A stretch of DNA of 58,310 nucleotides from RUG12783 sp946409545. GTDB taxonomy: Bacteria > Bacillota_I > Bacilli_A > RF39 > UBA660. The stretch spans positions 1 through 58,310 of the forward strand of contig CAMJWT010000011.1 of assembly GCA_946409545.1 (NCBI GenBank), written 5' to 3'. The notes beneath the pieces are model-generated. The model had not been told where the DNA came from and ran no database searches. It saw only the letters and a list, made by a program, of their open reading frames with translations. This document shows, one piece after another, positions 43,170 to 52,454 of this stretch; position 1 is the first letter of the stretch, and each line of letters starts with the position of its first letter. The position numbers and the translations under genes were made by a program.

Positions 43170-43661
43170 ATGTTAAGATTCGTTAAAAACTTTAAATTAG
43201 ATAGAGCTCCAGGCTATGATGATACAACAATTGAAGATGTCCGTAAACAAAGAGAAATGGAACATCGTTCATATCTTTATAAAAAGAGACGTATAATTCT
43301 ATTTATTGCTTTTTTTATTGTCATTATTTCAATTATGTATTTTGTTATAAAATGGGAAGTTGGTATACTTAATGAAATGAGGGGTGGAGAGGTAACTAAT
43401 AATAGTGATGATGTACCCCTAATCAATATTGATCTATCGGCATCTAAAGTAGAAATTAATATTAATGAAGAATTGAAAATAGATGTTATTTATACACCAG
43501 AAAATGCAAGTGATAAAAGTATTTCATGGGAAAGTTCTAATCAAGATGTAGCTTCTATTAATGAAGATGGTATGGTAAAAGGATTAAAGGAAGGCGAAAC
43601 CATTATTACAGCAAGTGGTAGTAATGGTAAAAAAGGTACTATAAGAATAACGGTTAAATAA
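43170..43661 (+). CDS. Membrane-anchored single Big_2 domain protein
   Basis: This 163-residue protein has a basic cytoplasmic part of about 45 residues, a membrane segment (IILFIAFFIVIISIMYFVI) and a single Big_2 repeat (NIDLSASKVEININEEL, PENASDKSISWESSN, GETIITASG). It lacks an enzyme domain, unlike the other Big_2 proteins in the window. It may be a truncated or minimal member. It lies directly after ftsZ with its own promoter and terminator. Confidence 0.75.
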   Translation: MLRFVKNFKLDRAPGYDDTTIEDVRKQREMEHRSYLYKKRRIILFIAFFIVIISIMYFVIKWEVGILNEMRGGEVTNNSDDVPLINIDLSASKVEININEELKIDVIYTPENASDKSISWESSNQDVASINEDGMVKGLKEGETIITASGSNGKKGTIRITVK

Positions 43662-43687
43662 AAAAGATAAATTGATATCTTTTTTTA
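43662..43687 (+). terminator. Intrinsic terminator
   Basis: AAAAGATA-AATTGA-TATCTTTT followed by T-run directly after the stop. Confidence 0.75.
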
Positions 43688-43695
43688 TTTTATAA

Positions 43696-43704
43696 TGATA
43701 TAAT
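43696..43704 (+). promoter_or_regulatory. Extended -10 promoter of the Big_2-MBL gene
   Basis: TGATATAAT lies 17 nt before the ATG, with AGGTGAT between. Confidence 0.6.
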
Positions 43705-43721
43705 TTATAATAGGTGATAGT

Positions 43722-45629
43722 ATGAATGATAAGAAAGATTATACATCTTATCTGATAATTATTCTTGTTATTTTAATTCTTGTTGTTGCTGGTATTATAT
43801 TCTTTCAAAATAATAATAGTGATAACAATGGTAATAATGGGAATAATGGTAATGGCAATGATAATGAACCTAAAACGATTGAACTATCAGGTATATCATT
43901 TGATGATGCTAGTAAAACATTAAAAGTTAATGAACAAATACAATTAACTTTAAATTATTATCCAAGTAATGCTACTAATAAAAGTGTAACTTGGACAAGT
44001 TCTAACAATAATATTGTAAATGTTTCAAGTAGTGGCTTAATTACTGCTAAAAATAGTGGTGATGCTACAATAACAGTAACGAGTTATAATAACAAAACTG
44101 CATTTATTAATATTAAAGTTATTCCTAATACTATTCCCGTTCAATCGATAACAATTACAAATGGTGATAGTAAAGTTGATATTGGTAAAACATTACAATT
44201 AAAAGTAACTATTAGTCCAACTGATGCAACTAATAAATCGATTACATGGAAGAGTAGTGATACTTCTATTGCAACCGTCGATAATAATGGTTTAGTAAAA
44301 GGTATTAAAGAAGGAAACGTTAATATCACAGCAACAAGTAATAATGATAAAACTAGTACTATTAAATTAACAGTTAATAAAGTAGAAGTTCTTAATTATG
44401 CTGATATATTCTTTTTAAATGTTTATAATAAACCTAAAATATTAGAAAGTTTAAAAACTAGTGAAAAATATAAAAATGGCTATGATAATGGAGAATCATT
44501 TATTATTAAAACTTATGATCAAAAATATATTTTAATTGATACTGGTCATAAAAATACGGAAGTTACTAATGTTATTTATAATGCCTTAAAAAAACTACAA
44601 GGTACGGATAATGTTACGATTGACTATATGATTCTTACTCATTCTCATGGAGATCACACTGGTAACGCTGTATCAATAATTAGTAATAAAAAGATTAAAG
44701 TAAATAATGTCATTATAAAAAATGAAAGTAAAGCTCCAGGTGTTTATAAAAATGTAAAAACGGCGATTAAAAATGAAGGTAATTTAGTTAATTTAACTAA
44801 CGATGGACAAACCATATCTTTAGGTAAATATCTTGATATTATGTTATTTAATACAAGTGATGTCTATAAAGATAAAACTTGTCATTCAGGTTATCGTATT
44901 ACCTATAATGCAGCTAAGGCTAAAGCTACTAAAATTAATGGATTATATTATTATTTTGATGGTAGTGATTATCCTAATACAAAACTTAAAAGCACTAAAG
45001 AAATAAAACTAAAACATGAAAGTATTGTTAAAGGCCTAGATAATTATTTTTATGCATCTTTAAGTACTAGCAAGTCTTCTGATTGTAATCCTAATAGTAA
45101 TAGTTTAGCGATTATTATTAAAGTTAAAACAAATAGTGGTAATCGATATATGTATCTTCCAGGTGACTTGGATAATGGTGGTTATGATATTTTTGCTATG
45201 AATGGTTATTATGGTAATTCAGCTACAAGAATTTATAATAGTAGAGATAATGTTAAATATTCTACTAAAACTAATTCCTTTACTGGTGTTGTTAGTGGTT
45301 ATAATAAAATACCTAGTGAGACGAATGCTGCTAATAGTATTAAGAAAACCTTAGGTAACGATATTAAAAATATTACAATTTATCAAGCAACTCATCATGG
45401 TATTAATAATGCTCCTGATGCTATTAATATTCTTGGTATTAATAATAGTAAAGTAAATGCTATTATTCCTGTAAAAGGTAATAGTGCTAATAGTACATCA
45501 TTTATGCAAGTAAGAACTTATTATTACACTTTATCTAAAACTAAGAGATTTTATCCTGGTGGTAAAACCAAAGGCGGAGTTCATTGTAAAATAAATAATT
45601 TAGGTACAACAACTTGTGCTAATTATTAA
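43722..45629 (+). CDS. Membrane-anchored protein: two Big_2 repeats plus MBL-fold hydrolase
   Basis: This 635-residue protein has a membrane segment (~11-27), an Asn/Gly-rich linker and two Big_2 repeats (~48-215; PSNATNKSVTWTSSN and PTDATNKSITWKSSD). A metallo-beta-lactamase fold follows: FIIKTYDQKYILIDTG, the metal site LTHSHGDHTG (~303), YLPGDLDNGG (~478) and QATHHGINN (~548). It is related in plan to the C-terminal half of the 4743 protein but is not its duplicate, and it lacks the phosphatase. Probably an exported hydrolase with unknown substrate. It is a single-gene unit. Confidence 0.85.
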   Translation: MNDKKDYTSYLIIILVILILVVAGIIFFQNNNSDNNGNNGNNGNGNDNEPKTIELSGISFDDASKTLKVNEQIQLTLNYYPSNATNKSVTWTSSNNNIVNVSSSGLITAKNSGDATITVTSYNNKTAFINIKVIPNTIPVQSITITNGDSKVDIGKTLQLKVTISPTDATNKSITWKSSDTSIATVDNNGLVKGIKEGNVNITATSNNDKTSTIKLTVNKVEVLNYADIFFLNVYNKPKILESLKTSEKYKNGYDNGESFIIKTYDQKYILIDTGHKNTEVTNVIYNALKKLQGTDNVTIDYMILTHSHGDHTGNAVSIISNKKIKVNNVIIKNESKAPGVYKNVKTAIKNEGNLVNLTNDGQTISLGKYLDIMLFNTSDVYKDKTCHSGYRITYNAAKAKATKINGLYYYFDGSDYPNTKLKSTKEIKLKHESIVKGLDNYFYASLSTSKSSDCNPNSNSLAIIIKVKTNSGNRYMYLPGDLDNGGYDIFAMNGYYGNSATRIYNSRDNVKYSTKTNSFTGVVSGYNKIPSETNAANSIKKTLGNDIKNITIYQATHHGINNAPDAINILGINNSKVNAIIPVKGNSANSTSFMQVRTYYYTLSKTKRFYPGGKTKGGVHCKINNLGTTTCANY

Positions 45630-45677
45630 TATTTACAAGGAAATATTATTATGGTAAATTAACTGGTGGTGATTTTT

Positions 45678-46283
45678 ATGAATTATCAATTAGTCCTTGA
45701 AGAAGAATTAAAACATATTAAGCCAGGTAGTAAATTATTATTACATGCTTGTTGTGCTCCTTGTTCAAGTTATTGTATTGAATATTTATCCAATTATTTT
45801 GAAATTACAATATATTATTATAATCCGAATATTGATACAGATACTGAATATGAAAAAAGAGTTAATGAATTAAAAAGATTTATTAAGGAATTTAAAACAA
45901 AATATCCAGTTCATTTAGTTGATACCGGTCATTTACAAGAAGAGTATATGAAAGAGATTGTTGGTCTTGAAAATGAACCAGAACGTGGAGCTAGATGCCT
46001 TAAATGCTATGAATTAAGATTAAGAAAAAGTTTTAATTATGCTAAAGAAAATAATTTTGATTATATAACAACAACTCTTACTTTATCACCATTAAAGAAT
46101 AGTAAAGTTATTAATGAAATAGGTAAGAAGTTAGAAGATGAATATAATTTTAAATATTTATATTCTGATTTTAAGAAAAAAGAGGGTTATAAAAGAAGTA
46201 TAATTTTATCAAAAGAATATAATTTATATCGCCAAGATTACTGTGGATGTAAATTTAGTAAAAAGAATAAGATATCTGATTAA
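45678..46283 (+). CDS. queH: Epoxyqueuosine reductase QueH
   Basis: This 201-residue protein performs the last step of queuosine formation in tRNA. Diagnostic segments are LLLHACCAPCSSYCIEYL, ITIYYYNPNID, ARCLKCYELRL and YCGCKFS, which supply the Cys residues for the iron-sulfur and non-heme iron sites. Start: ATG at 45678 after GGTGGTGAT; the GTG at 45666 is within the ribosome site. A terminator overlaps the stop. Confidence 0.92.
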   Translation: MNYQLVLEEELKHIKPGSKLLLHACCAPCSSYCIEYLSNYFEITIYYYNPNIDTDTEYEKRVNELKRFIKEFKTKYPVHLVDTGHLQEEYMKEIVGLENEPERGARCLKCYELRLRKSFNYAKENNFDYITTTLTLSPLKNSKVINEIGKKLEDEYNFKYLYSDFKKKEGYKRSIILSKEYNLYRQDYCGCKFSKKNKISD

Positions 46284-46308
46284 TTTATTAGTTAGATATC
46301 TCTTTTTT
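46271..46308 (+). terminator. Terminator of queH
   Basis: GATATCTGA pairs with TTAGATATC (one G-U) across the stop codon, followed by T6. Confidence 0.7.
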
Positions 46309-46309
46309 A

Positions 46310-46318
46310 TGGTATAAT
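46310..46318 (+). promoter_or_regulatory. Extended -10 promoter of the deacetylase operon
   Basis: TGGTATAAT directly after the queH terminator T-tract. Confidence 0.6.
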
Positions 46319-46350
46319 TATAAAGAAGTGTAGAAAGAAAAGTGATAATA

Positions 46351-47763
46351 GTGAAAAGAAGAATAATCATTGTTTTAATACTAATGTTATTATCTATAAT
46401 TGGGGGCTCTTGTTATGCTGTCTTTTTTCATAAAGAATTGAATATTAAATCTTATGAGAAAGAAGTTAGAGTATTAGTAAATACAGAATATAAAGATAAA
46501 GAGATTGATATTTGTTATGGATCAATTGTTAATTGTAAAAAGCTCGAATATAAAACAATAGGTAACGTTGATACAAAAGTTCTTGGTGACTATGTTTTAA
46601 CTTATGTATATACCGCCGGTAATAAAGAAAGTTTTATTAAAAGAACAGTTCATGTATATGATGATATAAAACCAGAAATAGTAAATGATAGTGATATCAT
46701 TATTTGTAACGATGATCGTGTTGTATCAAAGAATTATCATGCAAATGATAATTATGATGGTGATTTAACTGAAAAAATTGAATTTAATAAAGAAGAAGAT
46801 AAATATTATTTAACAGTTTCTGATTCTAGTAACAATATCGAAAAAGTTGAAGTAACACCAAAGAAATATGAAGGAGAGCCAACACTTACTTTAAACGGTG
46901 GATCTGTTACTATTATTAAAGGTAATAAATATAATGAAAGTGGTTATTCTGCAAGTGATAAATGTGATGGTGACTTAAAAGATAAAGTAAGTGTATCAGG
47001 TAGTGTTGATACAAGTAAAACAGGTACTTATACTTTAACTTATAAAGTAACTAATTCTATTGGTAAATCAGTAACGAAAACAAGAACAGTTAAAGTAATT
47101 AATAAGAGTACTTATAGTTATAATGTTCCTGCTAGTGGTAAAAAGATTATTTATTTAACTTTTGATGATGGACCAGGAGCTTATACTAGTAAATTATTAA
47201 ATATCTTAGATAAATATAATGTTAAAGCAACATTCTTTGTAACTAATCAATTTGGAAGTAGTACTTATCAAAAATTAATTGCAAGAGAAGCCAAAAGTGG
47301 TCATAGTGTATGTATTCACTCATATACACATCAATTTAGTATATATAAATCTGTTGATACATACTTTAATGATTTAAATAAAATGAACAATTTAATTGAA
47401 AAACAAACAGGAAAGAAGAGTAAATGTGTAAGATTCCCTGGTGGATCTAGTAATACTGTAAGTAGAAAATACAAAAAGGGAATTATGACAACATTAGCAA
47501 ATGAACTTGGTTCCCGTGGATATCGTTATTATGATTGGAATTTAGATAGTGGTGATACGAATGTTGCTAAGTCAGCAAGTGCAGTAGCAAGTCGTGTTAA
47601 AAAGAATTTAAAAGGTGGAACATATAATATCTTAATGCATGATATTAAGAGTTATACGGTTAATGCAATAGAAGAGATAATTAAATATGGTCTTGCTAAT
47701 GGCTATACGTTCTTACCAATAACTGATGGTTCACCAACATTTCATCAAAAAATAAATAATTAG
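46351..47763 (+). CDS. Exported polysaccharide deacetylase (NodB fold) with Ig-like repeats
   Basis: This 470-residue protein has an N-terminal membrane segment or signal (IIIVLILMLLSIIGGSCYAV). DUF5011-like Ig repeats follow (IIKGNKYNESGYSASDKCDG, GTYTLTYKVTNSIG). The C-terminal NodB domain has IYLTFDDGPG (catalytic Asp and metal Asp), HSVCIHSYTHQF (metal His pair) and VRFPGGSSN. It likely deacetylates N-acetylglucosamine or N-acetylmuramic acid of peptidoglycan. I prefer GTG at 46351 after AAGTGATAATA, which matches the genome's common ribosome pattern; GTG at 46342 adds three residues. The flippase follows after 8 nt. Confidence 0.88.
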   Translation: MKRRIIIVLILMLLSIIGGSCYAVFFHKELNIKSYEKEVRVLVNTEYKDKEIDICYGSIVNCKKLEYKTIGNVDTKVLGDYVLTYVYTAGNKESFIKRTVHVYDDIKPEIVNDSDIIICNDDRVVSKNYHANDNYDGDLTEKIEFNKEEDKYYLTVSDSSNNIEKVEVTPKKYEGEPTLTLNGGSVTIIKGNKYNESGYSASDKCDGDLKDKVSVSGSVDTSKTGTYTLTYKVTNSIGKSVTKTRTVKVINKSTYSYNVPASGKKIIYLTFDDGPGAYTSKLLNILDKYNVKATFFVTNQFGSSTYQKLIAREAKSGHSVCIHSYTHQFSIYKSVDTYFNDLNKMNNLIEKQTGKKSKCVRFPGGSSNTVSRKYKKGIMTTLANELGSRGYRYYDWNLDSGDTNVAKSASAVASRVKKNLKGGTYNILMHDIKSYTVNAIEEIIKYGLANGYTFLPITDGSPTFHQKINN

Positions 47764-47771
47764 GAGGTAGT

Positions 47772-49238
47772 ATGAATCGAAAAAAAGAACTAGTAAAAAA
47801 TACAATAATCATATCAATCGGTAAATTTAGTACAAAACTAGTAAGTTTTCTCTTATTACCTTTATATACTTCAATCTTATCAACAGCAGAATTTGGTGAA
47901 TATGACTTATTAAATATCATATCAATCTTTTTAATTCCTATTATTACTTTACAAATGGATGAAGGAATGTTTAGATTCTTAATTGATGCTAAAACATCTG
48001 ATGATAAGAGTGAAGTCTTTAGTAATACCATCATTTTTACTTTTATTAGTACCATTATTTGGTCATTATTAATCTATGTTGGTGGTACTTTACTTAATTA
48101 TCAATATACGATATGGTTAATTATTTATTGCTTAGGAAGTGTTGTTTATTCGATTACTTCTGGCTTTTCTCGTGGAGAGGGAAACTTTAAACTATATTCA
48201 TTACTAGCTTTTTTAAATAGTGTTCTTAATATTCTTTTAAATATTTTATTCTTAGCAGTCTTTAAAATGGGACTTGAGGGATTATTCCTAGCTTATATTA
48301 TTTCATCAACAGTAGTTGGTTTATATGGCCTAATGAGATTACATGCTTTCAAATATTTAAGATTTAAAATTACTAATCGTAAATTATTAATGGAAATGAT
48401 TAAATATTCATTCCCACTAGTTCCTAATAATGTAAGTTGGTCAATAATTAGTTTATCCGATCGACTTTTAATTGTTCATTATATTGATAAAGACGCTAAT
48501 GGTATTTATGCTGCTGGTAATAGATTTCCAACAATCATTAATACATGTTTTGGATTCTTTAATACAAGTTGGAGAGAATCTGCTTCACGTGCGGTATCTG
48601 ATACTGAGAATAGAGAAAAATTCTATCAAGAAATATATTTAACTTTAAAACATTTCTTAATGGGCATATCTATTTTATTAATTGCAATGTTACCATTTAT
48701 CTTTGGTATCCTTGTTAATAAACGTTATAATGAAGCTTATTTATATTTACCAATTATGATTATTTCTATATATTATGCTAATATGTCTAGTTTTAGTAGT
48801 GGAATATTCTCTGCTTATAAAGATAATAAAATACTTGCACCAACAACCGTTGTAGCTGCTGCTATTAATGTTATTTTTGATATCTTTATGATAAAAAGAA
48901 TAGGATTATGGGCTCCAGTTATTGGAACATTTATTGCATATTTTATTATTAATACATATAGAAATTATAAATTGAAGAAATATGTTAAATTACCAAAAGA
49001 TCCATTTACGGGTCTTAATATTGTTATTTTACTTGCTGTATGTTCTGCATATTATCTAGGTAAAGTAGATATTTTCCATATTGATAATAAATTAATAGGA
49101 ATGGGATTACAGTTTTTTGCTTTAATCCTTGCATGTGGTTATACATATTATATGAATAAAGAATTTATTGGTAAAATATTTAATAAAAGATTAATTGAAT
49201 CTTTCAAGAAGAGATTGGGGGCAAGAAAAAATGGATGA
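47772..49238 (+). CDS. Oligosaccharide flippase, polysaccharide transport (PST/MOP) family
   Basis: This 488-residue membrane protein has about 14 transmembrane segments. The N-terminus (KNTIIISIGKFSTKLVSFLL...AEFGEYDLLNII) and SFPLVPNNVSWSIISLSDRL are typical of Wzx-like flippases of the MOP superfamily. These move lipid-linked sugars, with undecaprenyl carriers, across the membrane. GGAGG precedes the ATG. It follows the deacetylase and overlaps the P-type ATPase gene by 8 bp, so all belong to one operon. Confidence 0.88.
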   Translation: MNRKKELVKNTIIISIGKFSTKLVSFLLLPLYTSILSTAEFGEYDLLNIISIFLIPIITLQMDEGMFRFLIDAKTSDDKSEVFSNTIIFTFISTIIWSLLIYVGGTLLNYQYTIWLIIYCLGSVVYSITSGFSRGEGNFKLYSLLAFLNSVLNILLNILFLAVFKMGLEGLFLAYIISSTVVGLYGLMRLHAFKYLRFKITNRKLLMEMIKYSFPLVPNNVSWSIISLSDRLLIVHYIDKDANGIYAAGNRFPTIINTCFGFFNTSWRESASRAVSDTENREKFYQEIYLTLKHFLMGISILLIAMLPFIFGILVNKRYNEAYLYLPIMIISIYYANMSSFSSGIFSAYKDNKILAPTTVVAAAINVIFDIFMIKRIGLWAPVIGTFIAYFIINTYRNYKLKKYVKLPKDPFTGLNIVILLAVCSAYYLGKVDIFHIDNKLIGMGLQFFALILACGYTYYMNKEFIGKIFNKRLIESFKKRLGARKNG

Positions 49239-51603
49239 TAAAAATGGTTTAACTAAAAAAGAAGTTGAACAAAGAATTGATGAAGGTTTATCAAATCATG
49301 TTAATGGTACTAAAACTAAAACGATTAAAGAAATTGTTATCGATAATGTATTTACTTACTTCAACATCCTAAATGTTGTTTTATCATTATCAATTATTAT
49401 AAGTGGTATTATTTTCCATGATTTTTGGAATGCTTTAAAAAATAGTTTATTTGTAGGAGTTGCTATTTGTAATACAGTAATTAGTATTATTCAAGAAATT
49501 CTTGCAAAGAAAACAATTGATAACATGAGTGTTTTATCAAGTGTTAAAGCTAAAGTCATTCGTGATGGTGAAGAAAAAGAAATAGAAATATATGATATTG
49601 TTAAAGATGATTTAATAAAAGTATCATTAGGGTCACAAATTGTATGTGATTCTATTGTAATTGAAGGTAATGTTGAAGTTAATGAATCTTTTATAACTGG
49701 TGAAAGTAAAACTATTCAAAAGAAAAAAGGTGATAGTCTTTTATCAGGATCTTTTATAGTAAGTGGGGAATGTAAAGCAAGAGTTACTCATGTTGGTAAT
49801 GATAATTATATTAATACATTATCCAATGAAGCTAAAAAGATGAATGAAAATAAATCCGTTATTTTTAATTCCTTTGAAAGTTTAGTAAGAATTTTATCTT
49901 ATATCTTAATCCCCCTTGGAATTATGTTATTTATTAATCAATATATCTTTGTTGATTTACCACTTAGTGATGCCATTATGAATACAGTAGCGGCCTTAAT
50001 TGGAATGATTCCAGAAGGACTAGTATTATTAACAAGTTCTGTTATGGCTGTATCAGTATTAAAACTAAGTAGAAATAAAGTATTAGTTCAACAATTATAT
50101 TGTATTGAAACACTAGCTCGTGTTAACTGTATATGTCTTGATAAAACAGGTACAATTACAACAGGTAATATGAAGTTATATAAAAAGATTCCTAAAGGTA
50201 AAATATCTAATCAAATGTTTGATGATATTTTATGTAATATCGTTAATTTATTACCAGATAATAGTAGTACCTTTAATGCCATTAGAGATAATATTAATAA
50301 GAAATTAACGATTAAAGCTGATGAATTAATACCATTTTCATCAGAAAGAAAATTCTCTGCTTGTCGAAGTGGTAATGACTGTTATTATGTTGGGGCACCT
50401 GAATATGTCTTATCATATGATTTAAGTTTAATCGATGATGAAATAAAAGCATATCAAGAAGATTATCGTGTTATAGTAATCGCTCATAGAAGTGGTGATT
50501 TAGTAAAAAAACCAAATGATCTTGATATTGTTGGTTATGTCTTAATTGAAGATGAAATAAGAAAAGAGGCCAAAGATACTTTAGAGTTCTTTAAAGAACA
50601 AGGTGTTAAAGTTAAAATTATTTCAGGTGATAACTATAAAACAGTTACGAAGATTGCAAGTAGAGTAGGTCTTAAGAATTTAAAAGGTGTTGATACATCA
50701 ATTTTATCGGAAGAAGAGATTGTTAATGTTGCTAAAGAAACGGATATCTTTGGTCGTGTAACACCACACATGAAGAAAACCATTATTAAAGCTTTAAAGA
50801 AGAATGGTTATACAGTTGCCATGACTGGTGATGGTGTTAATGATGTTCTTGCCCTTAAAGAAAGTGATTGTTCTGTTGTTATGGCAAGTGGATCTGATGC
50901 TGCTAAATCCGTTGGTCAATTAGTACTTTTAGATTCTAATTTTGCTAGTATGCCAAAGATTGTTGCCGAAGGAAGACAAACCATTAATAATATCGAGCGA
51001 AGTGCAAGCTTACTTCTTGTTAAAACAATTTATACAATCTTCTTAATCTTTACATCAATCTTCTTTCAAAGTAAATTCTTCTTTGTACCAATTCAATTAA
51101 GTTTAATAACTAGTTGTACGATTGGTATTCCATCATTTATTCTAGCATTGGAACCAAATAAGAATTTAGTTGATGGTAAGAACTTCTTATTAAAGATTTT
51201 AAAGAAGAGTCTACCTGGTGGTATTACGGTATTCTTAGATGTTGTAATAATACTTCTATTTAAACGTTACTTTAATGTAACAGATGAAACCGTTAATGCC
51301 TTAGTTGTTTTATTAACTGGTGTTACAGGTTTTGTTCATTTAGCTCATGTATCTAAACCATTTAATTATTTACGAGGAATATTATTCTATTTCTTATTAG
51401 CTGTCTTTGTAATTGGTGTTACATTATTAAATGATTTCTTTGCGCTTGTTGCTATTAATCATCAAATTGCCTTAATCATGTTCTTATTAATAGTATTCTC
51501 AATTTCCGCTTATCGTACAATAATAAAACTTATTGACAAATCAATAGTTCTTAGTGATAAAATACATAACTGGATGGTGGGACATGGAATCCGAGCTAAC
51601 TAA
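49231..51603 (+). CDS. Cation-translocating P-type ATPase, CtpE-like
   Basis: This 790-residue protein has all P-type hallmarks: FITGESKTI (~155), membrane segment motif IPEGLVLLTS, the phosphorylation site CLDKTGTITTG (~303), KIISGDNYKT and the hinge AMTGDGVNDVLALK (~530). About ten transmembrane segments are seen. The PEGL motif is typical of calcium-type or CtpE-type pumps; no N-terminal metal-binding domain is present. The ion is therefore probably calcium or magnesium, but this is inferred. The ATG at 49231 follows GGGGGC. Confidence 0.88.
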   Translation: MDDKNGLTKKEVEQRIDEGLSNHVNGTKTKTIKEIVIDNVFTYFNILNVVLSLSIIISGIIFHDFWNALKNSLFVGVAICNTVISIIQEILAKKTIDNMSVLSSVKAKVIRDGEEKEIEIYDIVKDDLIKVSLGSQIVCDSIVIEGNVEVNESFITGESKTIQKKKGDSLLSGSFIVSGECKARVTHVGNDNYINTLSNEAKKMNENKSVIFNSFESLVRILSYILIPLGIMLFINQYIFVDLPLSDAIMNTVAALIGMIPEGLVLLTSSVMAVSVLKLSRNKVLVQQLYCIETLARVNCICLDKTGTITTGNMKLYKKIPKGKISNQMFDDILCNIVNLLPDNSSTFNAIRDNINKKLTIKADELIPFSSERKFSACRSGNDCYYVGAPEYVLSYDLSLIDDEIKAYQEDYRVIVIAHRSGDLVKKPNDLDIVGYVLIEDEIRKEAKDTLEFFKEQGVKVKIISGDNYKTVTKIASRVGLKNLKGVDTSILSEEEIVNVAKETDIFGRVTPHMKKTIIKALKKNGYTVAMTGDGVNDVLALKESDCSVVMASGSDAAKSVGQLVLLDSNFASMPKIVAEGRQTINNIERSASLLLVKTIYTIFLIFTSIFFQSKFFFVPIQLSLITSCTIGIPSFILALEPNKNLVDGKNFLLKILKKSLPGGITVFLDVVIILLFKRYFNVTDETVNALVVLLTGVTGFVHLAHVSKPFNYLRGILFYFLLAVFVIGVTLLNDFFALVAINHQIALIMFLLIVFSISAYRTIIKLIDKSIVLSDKIHNWMVGHGIRAN

Positions 51604-51853
51604 TCTTTTAGATTTACTTGATGAAAATATTTATATTAAAAGAATAAAGAACTTAAAAAACAATATTAATGATGATACTAAAGCTTTAATTAAAGAATAT
51701 CAATTAAATCCAAGTATTGAATTAAAGAAAAAGATTTTAAATAATCCTCATTATAAAGAATATTTAGAATGTGAAACGAATATTAATTGTTTGATTATGG
51801 CCATTAACAATAAATTTAAAAGGGGGCATTTGTGTGAAAATCATAAGTGGTAG
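51584..51853 (+). CDS. YlbF/YmcA-like small protein
   Basis: This 89-residue helical protein (LTNLLDLLDENIYIKRIKNL; LNNPHYKEYLECETNINCLI) has the length and pattern of the YlbF/YmcA (DUF964) family. In Bacillus that family forms the Y-complex that works with RNase Y. Its placement next to rsmD matches the Bacillus ylbF-ylbG-rsmD order, which supports the call. The ATG at 51584 follows GGTGGGA and lies inside the ATPase gene; rsmD overlaps its 3' end by 20 bp. Confidence 0.6.
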   Translation: MESELTNLLDLLDENIYIKRIKNLKNNINDDTKALIKEYQLNPSIELKKKILNNPHYKEYLECETNINCLIMAINNKFKRGHLCENHKW

Positions 51854-52370
51854 CCTTAAAGGAAGAATTGTTAAGGGATATGATATTATTGGTACAAGAC
51901 CAACCATGCAAAGAGTAAAAGAAAGTCTTTTTGCAACAATTCAAAATCATATTAATAATTCGATAGTTCTTGATTTATTCTCTGGAACTGGTAATTATGG
52001 TATAGAAGCTATTAGTAATGGATCTAAGTTTGTTTATTTTAATGATTCTAATCCAATTTGTACTAAAGTTATTAAAGATAATTTAGATACTTTTAAAGTA
52101 AATAATTATCAAATATTAAATCTTGATTATATGAAATGTTTAGAATATTTAAATAACGTAAAACTTGATTTGATATTTTTAGATCCACCATATAAAGAAG
52201 ATTATATTAATAAAGTATTATCATACATAGATGAATATAATATGTTAAATGATAATGGTTTAATTATATGTGAATTAATAAATAATAATTTATCGAATAA
52301 TTATCAACATTTTTCTATTTGGAAAGAGAAAAAATATGGTGATAAGAGAGTAATTATTTATAAAAAATAA
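51834..52370 (+). CDS. rsmD: 16S rRNA (guanine966-N2)-methyltransferase RsmD
   Basis: This 178-residue Rossmann-fold methyltransferase has MKIISGSLKGRIVKG, RPTMQRVKESLFATI, the SAM loop VLDLFSGTGNYGIEA and the catalytic LIFLDPPYKEDY. These are standard RsmD signatures. The start is GTG after AGGGGGC. It is the last gene of the deacetylase-flippase-ATPase operon. Confidence 0.93.
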   Translation: MKIISGSLKGRIVKGYDIIGTRPTMQRVKESLFATIQNHINNSIVLDLFSGTGNYGIEAISNGSKFVYFNDSNPICTKVIKDNLDTFKVNNYQILNLDYMKCLEYLNNVKLDLIFLDPPYKEDYINKVLSYIDEYNMLNDNGLIICELINNNLSNNYQHFSIWKEKKYGDKRVIIYKK

Positions 52371-52393
52371 ATATCATTATTTGACATTTTTAG

Positions 52394-52425
52394 GAGAATT
52401 TAGATTTACTAAATTCTCTTTTTTT
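52394..52425 (+). terminator. Terminator of the rsmD operon
   Basis: GAGAATTTAG-ATTTA-CTAAATTCTC perfect 10-bp stem followed by T7. Confidence 0.9.
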
Positions 52426-52433
52426 GATATAAT
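52425..52433 (+). promoter_or_regulatory. Extended -10 promoter of recG
   Basis: TGATATAAT starts at the last T of the preceding terminator and lies 21 nt before the ATG, with GGAGG between. Confidence 0.6.
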
Positions 52434-52454
52434 TAGCAAGTGTTGGAGGATACT

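Noticed and set aside
52381..52386. TTGACA as -35 of the recG promoter
   Set aside because: It is about 41 bp from the TATAAT, too far for a single promoter, and lies before the terminator.
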